This document shows positions 9,582 to 18,263 of a DNA stretch of 64,000 nt, in pieces. The stretch spans positions 2,542,001 to 2,606,000 of the forward strand of contig NZ_JBEXAC010000002.1 of the NCBI RefSeq assembly GCF_040567655.1. The letters run 5' to 3'. The DNA comes from Chitinophaga sp. H8. GTDB lineage: Bacteria > Bacteroidota > Bacteroidia > Chitinophagales > Chitinophagaceae. Numbering within the stretch: position 1 is the stretch's first letter; every line of letters starts with the position of its first letter. The notes beneath the pieces are model-generated. The model was not told the DNA's origin. It ran no database searches and saw only the letters and a program-made list of their open reading frames with translations. The translations under genes and the position numbers were made by a program.

Positions 9582-9724
9582 ATGCTTCCTTATAATTAAA
9601 TAGGTGAAGATGGAGGCTTAAATATAAACTAAGTTTTTCTAAAATCAGAACAGCAGGGCATTTGAAAATGGTATCCTTAGAAAGGAATGACAAATACCAT
9701 GACAGTAAATAAATCATTAATCGC

Positions 9725-9732
9725 TAATTTTG
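9725..9732 (+). promoter_or_regulatory. -7 promoter element of the MFS transporter gene
   Basis: TAATTTTG matches the Bacteroidota -7 consensus TAnnTTTG. No clear TTG is seen at -33. The element lies 30 bp upstream of ATG 9762 and inside the longer open frame, which argues that translation starts at 9762. Confidence 0.45.
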
Positions 9733-9761
9733 CACTCCATGAATCATCAGCAATTGTAAAA

Positions 9762-10988
9762 ATGACTACTGGCGCTATTAAATTGAAGAGAATAAAGGAT
9801 GGTAATGTTTGGATAGCTACCCTGCTTGCTTTTGCCATGATCCCGATGTCCGGCTTTGCTACAGACATCTATCTCCCCTCGCTGCCGGGTATGGCTGGTG
9901 CACTGGGAATTACCAACAGCCAGACACAGCTTACCCTGAGTTTGTTCCTGATCAGCTATGGTGTGTCCCAGCTTTTTGTGGGAGGCCTGCTGGATAGCTA
10001 CGGCAGGTATAAAATATCGTTGGTATCCATCCTGGTCTTTTGTATTTCCTGCGTCATTATTGCCAATACAAAGAGTATCTATGTCATATACGCCATGCGC
10101 ATATTGCATGGGATCACTATTGCTGCGATGGTGGTGAGTAAGCGTGCCTTTTTTGTTGATTTGTATTCAGGAGAACAGCTTAAAAATTACCTCAGCATAT
10201 TTACTATTATCTGGTCTACCGGGCCTATAGTGGCGCCTTTTATAGGTGGTTTCCTGGAGGTGAATTTTGGATGGAGTTCCAACTTTTATTTCCTGGGAGG
10301 TTTTGGTGCCATCCTGTTGCTGCTGGAGCTTATTTTCAGTGGCGAAACCATCAAACATACCACTGCTTTTCATCCGGCAAAAATACTTGCTATTTATGTG
10401 GAGATGGTCCGTACAGGCAGTTTTACATTGGGTATCGGGATGTTGGGACTGGCCTATTCTATGGTGATGGTGTATAACATGTCCGGGCCTTTTATCATTG
10501 AGCATTATTTCAATCTGTCGCCGGTGATTACCGGATATTGTTCTCTGCTCCTGGGGTTTGCCTGGATGGTAGGTGGTTTTCTGGGCAAGGGGACGATCAA
10601 CAAACCTTTTATCCGGAAAATGAATATCAATGTGTCCTTCCAGCTTGTAGCGGCGCTGGCATTGTTGCTTACCTTTTCCCTGTTTAATCAGTTGTGGACG
10701 GTATTGGTCTTTGCCTTTATGGTGCATGTGGGTGCCGGATTTACCTATAATAATTATTTTACCTTTTGTTTGCAGAAGTTTCCCCAAAATGCGGGTATAG
10801 CCGGAGGGCTTACCGGTGGTTTATGTTATGTCATTGTTTCCATGCTGAGTTATACCCTGATCTATCTGTTGCCCGCAAAAGACGGGGTAAACCTGTCGTT
10901 CAGCTATATAGCACTGATCCTGGTCAGCGCACTGGTAATGTACCGGGTATTTGTATTGAACGGAAAAGAGCCGCATCATACTGCATAG
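9762..10988 (+). CDS. MFS drug-resistance transporter (Bcr/CflA type)
   Basis: This is a polytopic inner membrane protein with about 12 helices. The first loop carries DIYLPSLPGMAGALG and the second the GGLLDSYGRYKISL variant of the MFS motif A (GxLxDxxGRR), both typical of the Bcr/CflA drug:proton antiporters. The open frame extends up to 9687, but the extra 25 residues are not family-like and a promoter element sits at 9725, so ATG 9762 (MTTGAIKLKRIK) is chosen. Length from there is 408 residues, normal for the family. Substrates cannot be told from sequence. Confidence 0.85.
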   Translation: MTTGAIKLKRIKDGNVWIATLLAFAMIPMSGFATDIYLPSLPGMAGALGITNSQTQLTLSLFLISYGVSQLFVGGLLDSYGRYKISLVSILVFCISCVIIANTKSIYVIYAMRILHGITIAAMVVSKRAFFVDLYSGEQLKNYLSIFTIIWSTGPIVAPFIGGFLEVNFGWSSNFYFLGGFGAILLLLELIFSGETIKHTTAFHPAKILAIYVEMVRTGSFTLGIGMLGLAYSMVMVYNMSGPFIIEHYFNLSPVITGYCSLLLGFAWMVGGFLGKGTINKPFIRKMNINVSFQLVAALALLLTFSLFNQLWTVLVFAFMVHVGAGFTYNNYFTFCLQKFPQNAGIAGGLTGGLCYVIVSMLSYTLIYLLPAKDGVNLSFSYIALILVSALVMYRVFVLNGKEPHHTA

Positions 10989-11171
10989 CAGCTCCAACAG
11001 CCTTCCCACTGCCATCAATCACCTCACGTGAAGGAGTGGGCGTAATTACCCCCTTATAAAGTCGCATTTACACAGCACCGGTTGTATGCATTGAAAGTAC
11101 TTTTGAATTATCTGTTCAATGAGGCTGCCATGCAGGCAACCTTTTAATCAATCAATTGTAAAACAGCTACT

Positions 11172-11828
11172 ATGAGGAAAATTATTGTCACTACGTTTAT
11201 TACACTGGATGGTGTAATACAGGGTCCGGGAGCATTTGAAGAAGATAGGTCCAATGGTTTTAAATGGGGAGGATGGATCGTACCACATGGGGATGAGCTT
11301 ACGCAGCAGACCATGGCGGATTCGATGAAGGAGGATTTTGACCTTTTACTGGGCCGGTTCACCTATGATATTTTCGCAGCCTACTGGCCATATAAAGAAA
11401 ATAATCCTATTGCAGAGAAGTTTAATCGTATTCATAAGTATGTGGTTTCGGGTAAGCCGGTGGAACTAACCTGGGAAAATTCCACCCTGATCACCGGGGA
11501 TATCGTAGCAGGACTGAAGCAACTGAAAACCCAGGATGGTCCCAACCTGTTGGTCAATGGCAGTGGGAAAATGGTACAAACATTACTGGAGCATGGACTC
11601 GTGGATATACTGCATCTCTGGGTATTCCCGATAACCATTGGAAAAGGAAAACGTCTGTTTGCAGACGGCACTCAACCCGGCAACTGGAAATTACTGGACT
11701 CAAAAGTATCTTCCACCGGCGTTATTATCGCCAGTTATGCACCGGCAGGTGAAATAAAATTAGGCGCTTTCGAGCCGGACAATCCTTCAGCAGCAGAGCG
11801 GGAGAGAAGAAAGCGGGTAGGGCATTAA
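11172..11828 (+). CDS. Dihydrofolate-reductase-like protein (RibD C-terminal domain family)
   Basis: The protein is 218 residues and begins with RKIIVTTFITLDGVIQGPG, the usual first strand of the RibD_C/DHFR-like fold. Later family marks are LLGRFTYDIFAAYWP, YVVSG, the KTQDGPNLLVNGSGKMVQTLLEHGL nucleotide-binding region and FPITIGKGKRLF. Homologues in Bacteroidota are stand-alone NADPH-binding reductases of unknown substrate and not part of riboflavin operons. A charged tail of about 20 residues (AAERERRKRVGH) is unusual for the family. The gene stands alone. Confidence 0.85.
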   Translation: MRKIIVTTFITLDGVIQGPGAFEEDRSNGFKWGGWIVPHGDELTQQTMADSMKEDFDLLLGRFTYDIFAAYWPYKENNPIAEKFNRIHKYVVSGKPVELTWENSTLITGDIVAGLKQLKTQDGPNLLVNGSGKMVQTLLEHGLVDILHLWVFPITIGKGKRLFADGTQPGNWKLLDSKVSSTGVIIASYAPAGEIKLGAFEPDNPSAAERERRKRVGH

Positions 11829-11884
11829 AAGAATGATGAGTGGGGTGATTAGCAGAAATACAAAAATCTTTAATCCGGTTTTAT

Positions 11885-11892
11885 TAAATTTG
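11885..11892 (+). promoter_or_regulatory. -7 promoter element before a small membrane protein gene
   Basis: TAAATTTG matches TAnnTTTG exactly and lies about 40 bp before the TTG start at 11931. No convincing -33 TTG was seen. Confidence 0.4.
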
Positions 11893-11930
11893 AACGTAAC
11901 AAGCCAATTGATTACTTAGTTACCGGAATA

Positions 11931-12314
11931 TTGGAAAAGCAAAACAGCATATTTAGTAAAACATGTGCCATCCTCTTTTTTACGTTGGGAGTGGTAATGC
12001 TGGTTTTGCGTCCATACAGTGTATTGCAGGTGATACAGCTGGAGGGGTTGTCCGGTAATCAGGCTAAAGCAGGGGCTTTGTTACAGCGGCTGGTAGCCAA
12101 AAAAGATGAGCACCAGTATGTGGGAGAAGGAGAGGTGGCGGAGCAGCCCGACGATAAAATAAAACGGCGTTTTCCCATTGCCATATTGCTGTTGTTTTCT
12201 CATCATGTTTTATCCTTTCTTTTCAGCAAGCAACACTACAGGTACAGCACTACTGTTTTCCAGGTATCGCCGGAGAACAGTTGTTATAAGCGATTGTGCC
12301 GGTTCCTGATTTGA
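11931..12314 (+). CDS. Small membrane-associated protein of unknown function
   Basis: I do not recognise this 127-residue protein. It has a hydrophobic N-terminal helix (KTCAILFFTLGVVMLVL), a charged middle (LLQRLVAKKDEHQYVGEGEVAEQPDDKIKRR) and a second hydrophobic patch (FPIAILLLFSHHVLSFLF), then a basic, Cys-containing tail. The start must be TTG, as no in-frame ATG is near. A -7 element 40 bp upstream supports a transcribed gene. Codon use is like that of its neighbours. It could be a real small inner membrane protein or a decaying gene. Confidence 0.5.
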   Translation: MEKQNSIFSKTCAILFFTLGVVMLVLRPYSVLQVIQLEGLSGNQAKAGALLQRLVAKKDEHQYVGEGEVAEQPDDKIKRRFPIAILLLFSHHVLSFLFSKQHYRYSTTVFQVSPENSCYKRLCRFLI

Positions 12315-12441
12315 TTTCATTTATTTAGTCTACTTATAGCAGTACGGGATACCTTCTCCTGTATCTGAAAATTGCTCATGGTATCCTACCGGTACGGATG
12401 AGCCGTTCAAAATATATTGATTCCTATAAAGTATTAAATAA

Positions 12442-13332
12442 ATGAAATTATCGACTTTAATTATTTGCGCTATTGTATTGGGTGGGATCACTTCTTGCAA
12501 AAAGAAACCAGGTATTCCCCGCCCGGACCATATCATCATTGTGATGGAAGAAAACCATAGTTATGATGAAGTGATGGGTAGTGCCAATGCACCTTACATC
12601 AATCAGCTGGCCAAAGAAGGGGCGCTGTTTACAGATGCACATGGTGTGGTGCATCCCAGCCAACCCAATTACCTGGCTATATTTTCCGGTAGCACCCAGG
12701 GGGTGATTGCAGATGAATGCCTGGAAGATACGCTCCCTTATACCACGCCCAATATTGCCGCTTCTTTGATCAGAGGTGGATTTACATTTAAAGGATTTGC
12801 AGAAACGATGCCATCACCCGGATTTTTAGATTGTTATAACCAGCGAAGTGAATTAACAGGTGCTCACCTCTATGCGCGTAAACATGCACCCTGGGTAAAC
12901 TGGCAGGGAACACAACCCAATGGTATCCCGGCGGAGTTAAGTCAGCCTATGACTGCCTTCCCGAAAGATTTCAACGAGTTGCCAACGCTGGCCTACGTAA
13001 TACCTGATATGGATAATGATATGCATAACATCGGAAAGCCGGGAGATTCGGCGGCTATTCAACGGGCCGACCACTGGCTGAAAGATAAACTGGAAGCGTA
13101 TGTGGAATGGGCTAAAACACATAACAGTATACTGATCCTTACTTTTGATGAAGATGATTTTAAAGAGGTAAACCATATCCCTACTATCATTGTAGGGGCA
13201 GGTGTAAAGCCGGGTGTGTACAAGGAAAAGATCAATCACTACAGTGTGTTACATACCATTGAAGCAATGTATGATTTACCGGTGCAGGATACCAACCGGG
13301 AGCAACCGATTATGTCGGTATGGATGAATTAG
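12442..13332 (+). CDS. Acid phosphatase/phosphoesterase family lipoprotein
   Basis: A lipoprotein signal (lipobox Ile-Thr-Ser-Cys, Cys19) is followed by a phosphoesterase domain of the AcpA/phospholipase C superfamily. Diagnostic parts are DHIIIVMEENHSYDEVMGS (metal-binding E and N), GVVHPSQPNYLAIFSGSTQG, YVIPDMDNDMHN and LILTFDEDDF. The last two supply the Asp/His metal ligands seen in this alkaline-phosphatase-like fold. The protein would hydrolyse phosphate esters outside the cytoplasm. Length (296) is normal for the short acid phosphatases. The gene is monocistronic and converges on the ABC transporter pair. Confidence 0.88.
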   Translation: MKLSTLIICAIVLGGITSCKKKPGIPRPDHIIIVMEENHSYDEVMGSANAPYINQLAKEGALFTDAHGVVHPSQPNYLAIFSGSTQGVIADECLEDTLPYTTPNIAASLIRGGFTFKGFAETMPSPGFLDCYNQRSELTGAHLYARKHAPWVNWQGTQPNGIPAELSQPMTAFPKDFNELPTLAYVIPDMDNDMHNIGKPGDSAAIQRADHWLKDKLEAYVEWAKTHNSILILTFDEDDFKEVNHIPTIIVGAGVKPGVYKEKINHYSVLHTIEAMYDLPVQDTNREQPIMSVWMN

Positions 13333-13341
13333 TCTGCTGCT

Positions 13342-13388
13342 AAAAAAGTCCCACTGTCTTTAGATGATGTTGTTTAATGGCAGTGGGA
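13342..13388 (-). terminator. Terminator of the ABC transporter pair
   Basis: TCCCACTG (13349-13356) pairs perfectly with CAGTGGGA (13381-13388). In the minus direction the stem is followed by TTTTTTAGC (plus 13340-13348), a clear U-tract. The right arm lies inside the last codons of the permease gene. The hairpin may also stop transcription of the convergent phosphoesterase gene. Confidence 0.65.
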
Positions 13389-14489
13389 TTTGTAATAGCG
13401 GAACATGAACAGCAGGATAGCCAGCAGCAAAAACAGCAATGATAGCAGGATAAGAGACGAAAATATTAAAAAGATAAACTGGATAACAGCAATCAGCAAT
13501 ACGATCCTGAGGTAAGCGTTCATGCTGAAACGGTGAAGAAAGGTGATACTGTGCAGGAGTAATAATAAACTAAAACTGCTGAGTGCAAAACCAGCAGCAT
13601 CATTGTAATGCAGGTGTACAGGGACGAGTTTACCTAATGTAATAAACTCCGGCAGCAGCAGCGCAAAATAAACAAGCGCATACTCCAGCAGTCTTTTGGG
13701 TAATGACACTGCTAAACTCCGGTAAAAGGTCAGATAACTGGTTTCAAATTCCCGGATGCGATACACCAGTATGCCATTGGCAATGATCCCAAAGTTAAAA
13801 AACCAAAATACGGTACTGAAATCGTAAGTGGTTAAGGTATTATTGCGGGATATCGCATATAGGATCCCACAGGTAAATAGTTTGATGCCCAGCCATACAA
13901 AACGTTGTTTATGCGCAACAAACCGGAGTAGCACCACCGGATAGGTGGCCAGCAGTCTGGTAAGCCACCCGGCTTTTTTTACGGGGCGGACTGTTATGTT
14001 TTCCAGGTTATTTAACTGGTGAACATGGCGGGCGGCCATAGCCGCACATAATAGCACGAGGTATAATCCTACCCCTATTGCGGAAGTATAAAACTGCCTT
14101 TTCCAGCCAACGATGATAATGAGGCAGGCATAGAGCAATACCGGTATGAGCAATAAAACAGCGGTGAAAAAGAAGAGGCTGTATCGCTTTGCTTTGTTCA
14201 GGTAGTTGAGTATATGGAGAAAGGCGTACTCCGGCCTGTATAATATCCCCGTTACATGTGCAGCACATTTCCTGGCATATAGCAGCCAGACAAAACACAC
14301 AAAGAGTAAGAAGTAAGTATTTTCCAGCATTCCGGTGATCAGGGAATAATGGTATTCAATGATACCTGCCCCATGGAAATCGCCTACAATGAAAAATAAG
14401 ATGGTAAAGAAAAAAAACAGCGCGCCTGCATTTTCGCGGTAAAAAGATTTTACCAGCGATTGAAATAATATGCGGGCGGGGTAGTGCAT
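13374..14489 (-). CDS. ABC transporter membrane protein of unknown substrate
   Basis: This 371-residue polytopic membrane protein has about 8-10 helices separated by basic loops, for example FFFFTILFFIVGDFHGAG and VVLLRFVAHKQRF. I recognise no named family. It starts at the base directly after the stop codon of the ATPase gene, so the two are translationally coupled and it is very likely the permease of that ATPase. The transporter resembles small ABC-2-like exporters of Bacteroidota. The C-terminus is basic and rich in Tyr and His. Confidence 0.75.
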   Translation of the reverse strand: MHYPARILFQSLVKSFYRENAGALFFFFTILFFIVGDFHGAGIIEYHYSLITGMLENTYFLLFVCFVWLLYARKCAAHVTGILYRPEYAFLHILNYLNKAKRYSLFFFTAVLLLIPVLLYACLIIIVGWKRQFYTSAIGVGLYLVLLCAAMAARHVHQLNNLENITVRPVKKAGWLTRLLATYPVVLLRFVAHKQRFVWLGIKLFTCGILYAISRNNTLTTYDFSTVFWFFNFGIIANGILVYRIREFETSYLTFYRSLAVSLPKRLLEYALVYFALLLPEFITLGKLVPVHLHYNDAAGFALSSFSLLLLLHSITFLHRFSMNAYLRIVLLIAVIQFIFLIFSSLILLSLLFLLLAILLFMFRYYKSHCH

Positions 14490-15116
14490 TTAGGAGGAAA
14501 TCTGCTTATTGTTGACGGTAAGCACTTCGCCGGATGATAATAAGTGGGCATCCAGTTCCTGGTGCGAACTCATGATAAAAGTAGTGTTACTGTGCTGATG
14601 TTGTTCGTGAATATACGTGCATACCTTTGTGAGCGCATCCGGGTCCAGGGTGATCAACGGTTCGTCTAATATAACGAGCGCCGGGCTGCCGATAAATGCC
14701 AGCACGAGCGACAGCTTTTTAACCATACCGGCAGAGTAGGTGCCAATCGCACTATCTACATAATCGTGCATGTTAAAAAGGTCGAGAAAAGCACGGACTT
14801 CACTGAGTGTAGCTTTCCTGATCCGCTGGTAAAGCGCGATGAGTTCTGCTCCCGTCATAAACGGAGGATAGGAAGGCTCTGCTTCTGCCCAGCTGATACT
14901 TCGCCGGTAGGCAAGCGGATGTTTACGCAGGTTGATGCCATTGAAGGAAATATCACCATCAAAGGGGATCAGTCCTGCGATCATTTTCAGTAAAGTAGTT
15001 TTACCGGAGCCGTTGGCACCTTTGATCCAGTAGAATCCATTCTTTAGTAGCAGCGCCGGTATTTCAAGTATTAAATGTTTATTGTAATACTTTGTGACGT
15101 TCATCAATTGCAGCAT
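14490..15116 (-). CDS. ABC transporter ATP-binding protein
   Basis: At 208 residues this is a minimal ABC ATPase. It shows Walker A (GANGSGKTTLL, about 34-44), a Q-loop region, the signature YSAGMVKKLSL, Walker B (LVILDEPLITLDPDAL) and the switch His in FIMSSHQE. It energises the membrane protein encoded immediately downstream. The short form without an extra C-terminal domain is usual for CcmA-like exporters. The 99 bp before it contain no obvious promoter, and read-through from the flavoenzyme unit is possible. Confidence 0.9.
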   Translation of the reverse strand: MLQLMNVTKYYNKHLILEIPALLLKNGFYWIKGANGSGKTTLLKMIAGLIPFDGDISFNGINLRKHPLAYRRSISWAEAEPSYPPFMTGAELIALYQRIRKATLSEVRAFLDLFNMHDYVDSAIGTYSAGMVKKLSLVLAFIGSPALVILDEPLITLDPDALTKVCTYIHEQHQHSNTTFIMSSHQELDAHLLSSGEVLTVNNKQISS

Positions 15117-15215
15117 GGAATAAAGATATCCCTTTTATGTTGCGTGGGGAAGCTGCCGCAATGGAGAATACTGCTTTTTAACAAATCTCTAAGAAATGCT
15201 CCCGGATGGTACTGA

Positions 15216-16736
15216 TCAGCTTGCTGGATCAATTCCCCACTGGCGCATGATGTCGTTACCGAAAATACGAACCATAGCGGGGTCTATAATGCTGTTTCTT
15301 GCCGTCAGGAATTTGTTGAGGCTGTCGCCGTACATGCGTTGTAAACGTTCGGGAGTAAGTATACTCATCTTGCCCCAGTGAAAAGTAAAAGGGATGTTGA
15401 GTTGTTCCAGTTTATTCCAGGCAGCCTCGTAAAACCGTTGGGTAGCGGGAGATAGTACCCCATCCAATTCCAGTACACAGGTAATGGGTGCAAAGCGGGT
15501 AAAGGCAAGCGTAGCACTGGAAGCTTTTACAAAGCGGAAGGCGAATAGTCCTGCAAAGGGACCGTGTGTTTCGTTGACCTCCAGCATTGCAGTCATTACC
15601 TTTCCTACTGCACTGATAGGTATGCCTACCGCGGCACTGGATACTTTACCCTGTAGGGTGGTATTACTGAAAATTTCTCCCAGGCGGCCGTACTTTGCTT
15701 CAAACAGTTCCAGGCTGTTGGCGAGGATCTTGTTGACCAATACCGGAACAAGGGAAGGCACTGCGCCGGTAATTTTTCCGATAAAGCAGGGTGCATCATC
15801 ACCCGGACCGGCTTTTCCTCCCTCCGCTACCGGAGGATCATAATCCCGCATAGGCCGTTTATACATCGTTGTCATATAGGCACCATGCTCCATGTCATAA
15901 GGATTCAGCATTACCTGGAAATGAAAAGGTCTTTCACCCGGAAAGGGCAGGCCGGGATGAGAGAAGTTCATTGAAGTAAGCAATTGTATCAATGCATCAT
16001 CATAGGGGATGCGGCGCATATAACATTCCAGCAGATAATCATCTTCTGCTTCTATCATCACGCCATGTACAAATCCAAATGAGCCTATACCTACCAGCGC
16101 GGCATTAAAAGCATCATCATCGCGCATCAGGGTAGCCCCCAGTTTGCTGGCAAAAGAGCTGGCTACTACCGGATAGGAGGCACGTTCCAGCCAGATATGG
16201 CTGTCTGGCCCGGTAATAATATGCAAACCTACTACCGCTTCCTGGATAGCGCCAAAATCAATAGCACCGCCATGCGTGCCTGTGGCAATAGCCCCTGCAA
16301 TGGTTTGCCCGTTGCTGGCTCCGCAGGCAGACAGGGACAGGTCGTGATCACGCAGGTATTGGTTAAGCTCCCATACCCGGTTGCCACATTGTGCCAGGCA
16401 TAACCGCGATGCCTCGCCGGTATATGCGGCGGCAGTACTGCTTTCAGTAATGGAAAAGCGGATGTTCAACGGTTTGGTGTTGAGCAGGATACCACTGCTC
16501 GCTGCTATCGGAGAAAATGACCAGCTCCCTCCCAATGCACGCAGCGGGGTATCGCTTTGTATGGCCTTTTTAATAATCTGCTGGATCCCTTTGGTGGTAT
16601 CATTGTAAATGTCCAGTGTAGTGCCAAACGTTCTGCTGAGGTGTTCATTGGCCAGATCATAAAGATCTTTTACAGGTTGTGTAAAAGTGTCATGCTCATT
16701 GCTCCAGGAGAAAGGACCGTTCTTAACAATTTTCAT
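15216..16736 (-). CDS. FAD-binding oxidoreductase, aldonolactone oxidase family
   Basis: The protein has an N-terminal FAD-binding PCMH domain (LRALGGSWSFSPIAASSGILLNT, then SACGASNGQTIAGAIATGTHGG, where the His can carry FAD covalently) and a C-terminal D-arabinono-1,4-lactone oxidase domain with the HWGK motif (FTFHWGKMSILTPERLQRMYG). Members oxidise sugar lactones or alditols and produce hydrogen peroxide. ATG 16736 (MKIVKNGPFSWSNEHDTF) is chosen because the longer frame to 16823 overlaps the preceding gene's end and adds a non-family stretch. No signal peptide is seen, so it acts in the cytoplasm. It follows the small lipoprotein gene by 41 bp. Confidence 0.87.
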   Translation of the reverse strand: MKIVKNGPFSWSNEHDTFTQPVKDLYDLANEHLSRTFGTTLDIYNDTTKGIQQIIKKAIQSDTPLRALGGSWSFSPIAASSGILLNTKPLNIRFSITESSTAAAYTGEASRLCLAQCGNRVWELNQYLRDHDLSLSACGASNGQTIAGAIATGTHGGAIDFGAIQEAVVGLHIITGPDSHIWLERASYPVVASSFASKLGATLMRDDDAFNAALVGIGSFGFVHGVMIEAEDDYLLECYMRRIPYDDALIQLLTSMNFSHPGLPFPGERPFHFQVMLNPYDMEHGAYMTTMYKRPMRDYDPPVAEGGKAGPGDDAPCFIGKITGAVPSLVPVLVNKILANSLELFEAKYGRLGEIFSNTTLQGKVSSAAVGIPISAVGKVMTAMLEVNETHGPFAGLFAFRFVKASSATLAFTRFAPITCVLELDGVLSPATQRFYEAAWNKLEQLNIPFTFHWGKMSILTPERLQRMYGDSLNKFLTARNSIIDPAMVRIFGNDIMRQWGIDPAS

Positions 16737-16777
16737 AAACGGGATGAATGATGGGGTGAAAAGAATAGCGTAACAGG

Positions 16778-17131
16778 TTATAAAGGTTGTACCGGAAGCG
16801 GGCAGGGGGCTGCGCATTTCCATTCAATTCTTATCGGACAATAGATCCCCAGTGTACAAATAGTGAGCAGGGAATTACCCAGGTTCGTTCTTACCCTTAC
16901 CTCTGCCACACCATTTACCCGCAGCGAATCGCAGATGGGGGTCTGTATCACCTGGGGTTTGTTAATCAGCCCCCAGAACAAGCTATAGGCCTTCATGGTA
17001 TTGGCAGGCGTCACATCTGTAACAGGCAACGCATGTGTAGCAACACGATAGGAATAACAACCGGAAAAGAGTAGCAGGATGGTTAAACAAATACCAAACA
17101 TGCCACAGGAGTAGCGGATGGGGCAACGCAT
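16778..17131 (-). CDS. Small lipoprotein, Bor-like
   Basis: This 117-residue protein has a signal peptide with the lipobox Phe-Ser-Gly-Cys (near residue 25), followed by a short domain with KAYSLFWGLIN, VRVRTNLGNSLLTICTLGIYCPIRIEW. This pattern resembles the Bor/Iss-like lipoproteins. The matching part is short, so the family call is tentative. It should face the periplasm or the cell surface. It lies 41 bp upstream of the flavoenzyme gene on the same strand. Confidence 0.65.
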   Translation of the reverse strand: MRCPIRYSCGMFGICLTILLLFSGCYSYRVATHALPVTDVTPANTMKAYSLFWGLINKPQVIQTPICDSLRVNGVAEVRVRTNLGNSLLTICTLGIYCPIRIEWKCAAPCPLPVQPL

Positions 17132-17206
17132 ATAGTTCTTTTTACTAAAATAACCATAAAAACTGATAAAATTTCCATTTATTTAGCCGTTAACAGCCCT
17201 TACGCA

Positions 17207-17246
17207 ACAAGCCGCTGCCGCTGGTTATTCAGCGGTAACGGCTTGT
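17207..17246. terminator. Strong hairpin after the 17.4-17.9 kb gene
   Basis: A 17-bp stem (17207-17223 with 17230-17246) has one mismatch, one G-T pair and a 6-base loop. It lies 112 bp beyond the stop of the minus-strand gene at 17358-17876. No U-tract follows in either direction. It may be a terminator or an RNA-stabilising hairpin. Confidence 0.45.
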
Positions 17247-17357
17247 CGGGAAACTATACAAACAGCTGGGATTTAACCCGGCAGACCGGCGTGATATATG
17301 TCCAGCTTTACTGGATAGCGAGTCACTGTAGTATAGCCTTTAAAGAGAGGGAAAAGA

Positions 17358-17876
17358 TTAGTTCTCTTTGTATTCAGCGATGACGTTGTATACTATAACC
17401 GAACTTGTCGGAGTAGCAGGAACCCCTGGAATATTGTACGAAAATCCCATGGTAACCACCTGATCTGCATCAACAAATATGACTCCTAATGTTTTTTGTA
17501 CAGCAGTGAAATTACCTACATGTGAAGTCGCATAAACATACCTGTCATCCGAGGTGGGAGACGTTATCAGCGGAATGTTAACTTTTGCAGTGAAGTTTGT
17601 CGTGCCCTGCATAAGTACCCTGTCAAGTATAATAGGATAAGTGTAAGTAGTGGATCCCGGAATGGTGATTCCTAAATCCAGATTGAACGTCATATTATCC
17701 TCATACATGTAGACCAATCCATTTATTTCTAATGTTAAATACCCTGAAACCCTGCAAACAGTGGTGGGTTTGAATGCCAGAAATTCAGTGGTTTGATTAG
17801 CAGATAAACTCTTTAATTTTCCGCTGATGTCTTCTGTAGTGTTTATCAATCTGGCAGAGTTGGTAGCAATAATCAT
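17358..17876 (-). CDS. Protein of unknown function, beta-rich
   Basis: I do not recognise this 172-residue protein. It has no signal peptide, no membrane helix and few charged residues. It is rich in T, V, S and Y in alternating patterns (YLTLEINGLVYMYEDNMTFNLDLGITIPG, SSVIVYNVIAEYKEN), as in beta-sandwich proteins. The N-terminus MIIATNSARLINTTEDISGKL looks cytosolic. The upstream region holds a 15-bp perfect inverted repeat. Codon use is less biased than in its neighbours. Structural or contractile-injection-like roles are possible but not shown. Confidence 0.65.
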   Translation of the reverse strand: MIIATNSARLINTTEDISGKLKSLSANQTTEFLAFKPTTVCRVSGYLTLEINGLVYMYEDNMTFNLDLGITIPGSTTYTYPIILDRVLMQGTTNFTAKVNIPLITSPTSDDRYVYATSHVGNFTAVQKTLGVIFVDADQVVTMGFSYNIPGVPATPTSSVIVYNVIAEYKEN

Positions 17877-17977
17877 AATTGTTTTTTGTTTTAAAAAATG
17901 AAGAATCGTTATTAATAACTACTTTATTGTAAGCCTGCATAACACTTTGCAGCAGGCGCAGTGATTTCAATAGGGTG

Positions 17978-18015
17978 GCAAATGCATGGCAAGGCAATGA
18001 TTGCCATGCATTTGC
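17978..18015. repeat. Perfect 15-bp inverted repeat
   Basis: GCAAATGCATGGCAA (17978-17992) and TTGCCATGCATTTGC (18001-18015) are exact reverse complements with an 8-base loop. The hairpin lies about 100 bp upstream of the gene that starts at 17876. It has no U-tract. It could be an RNA leader structure, an operator, or a small mobile repeat unit. Confidence 0.6.
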
Positions 18016-18199
18016 TCATAGGGATGTAATACGCTGTTTGAAATGGGAGTGTAGTCCATAGGTAGGGATAGCACTCATTTAAAGGATCAGGGTAACATAC
18101 TTTTTTAACTGATTTAAAATTGGGGTTAACAATACAACAGGATCAAAGTTATCTGTCAGGTGCGCGTTGTATTTGCGTTAGCAACAACAGCGTTTTTTA

Positions 18200-18243
18200 T
18201 TGACATAGATCAATGTTCAGGTAAATGATAACTACCAACTTTG
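18200..18243 (+). promoter_or_regulatory. FNR/CRP-like box and -7 element of the siderophore-interacting protein gene
   Basis: TTGACATAGATCAA at 18200-18213 matches the FNR consensus TTGAT-N4-ATCAA in nine of ten defined positions. A -7-like CAACTTTG follows at 18236-18243. The implied transcription start near 18249 puts the box centre about 42 bases upstream, the class II activator position. A Crp/Fnr-family activator is therefore the likely regulator. Confidence 0.55.
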
Positions 18244-18263
18244 CACTACTAAATAATAAGTGT

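Larger units (their letters stand above)
17877..18263. other. Divergent intergenic region with inverted repeat and FNR-like box
   Basis: No gene is seen. From left to right the region holds the upstream sequence of the unknown gene (start 17876), a perfect inverted repeat at 17978-18015, about 180 bases with no recognisable structure, an FNR-like palindrome at 18200-18213 and a -7-like element at 18236-18243 before the siderophore-interacting protein gene. Confidence 0.55.

Noticed and set aside
10167..10787. 206-codon open frame opposite the MFS gene
   Set aside because: Highly basic, Gln/His-rich reverse translation of membrane helices; not a plausible protein.
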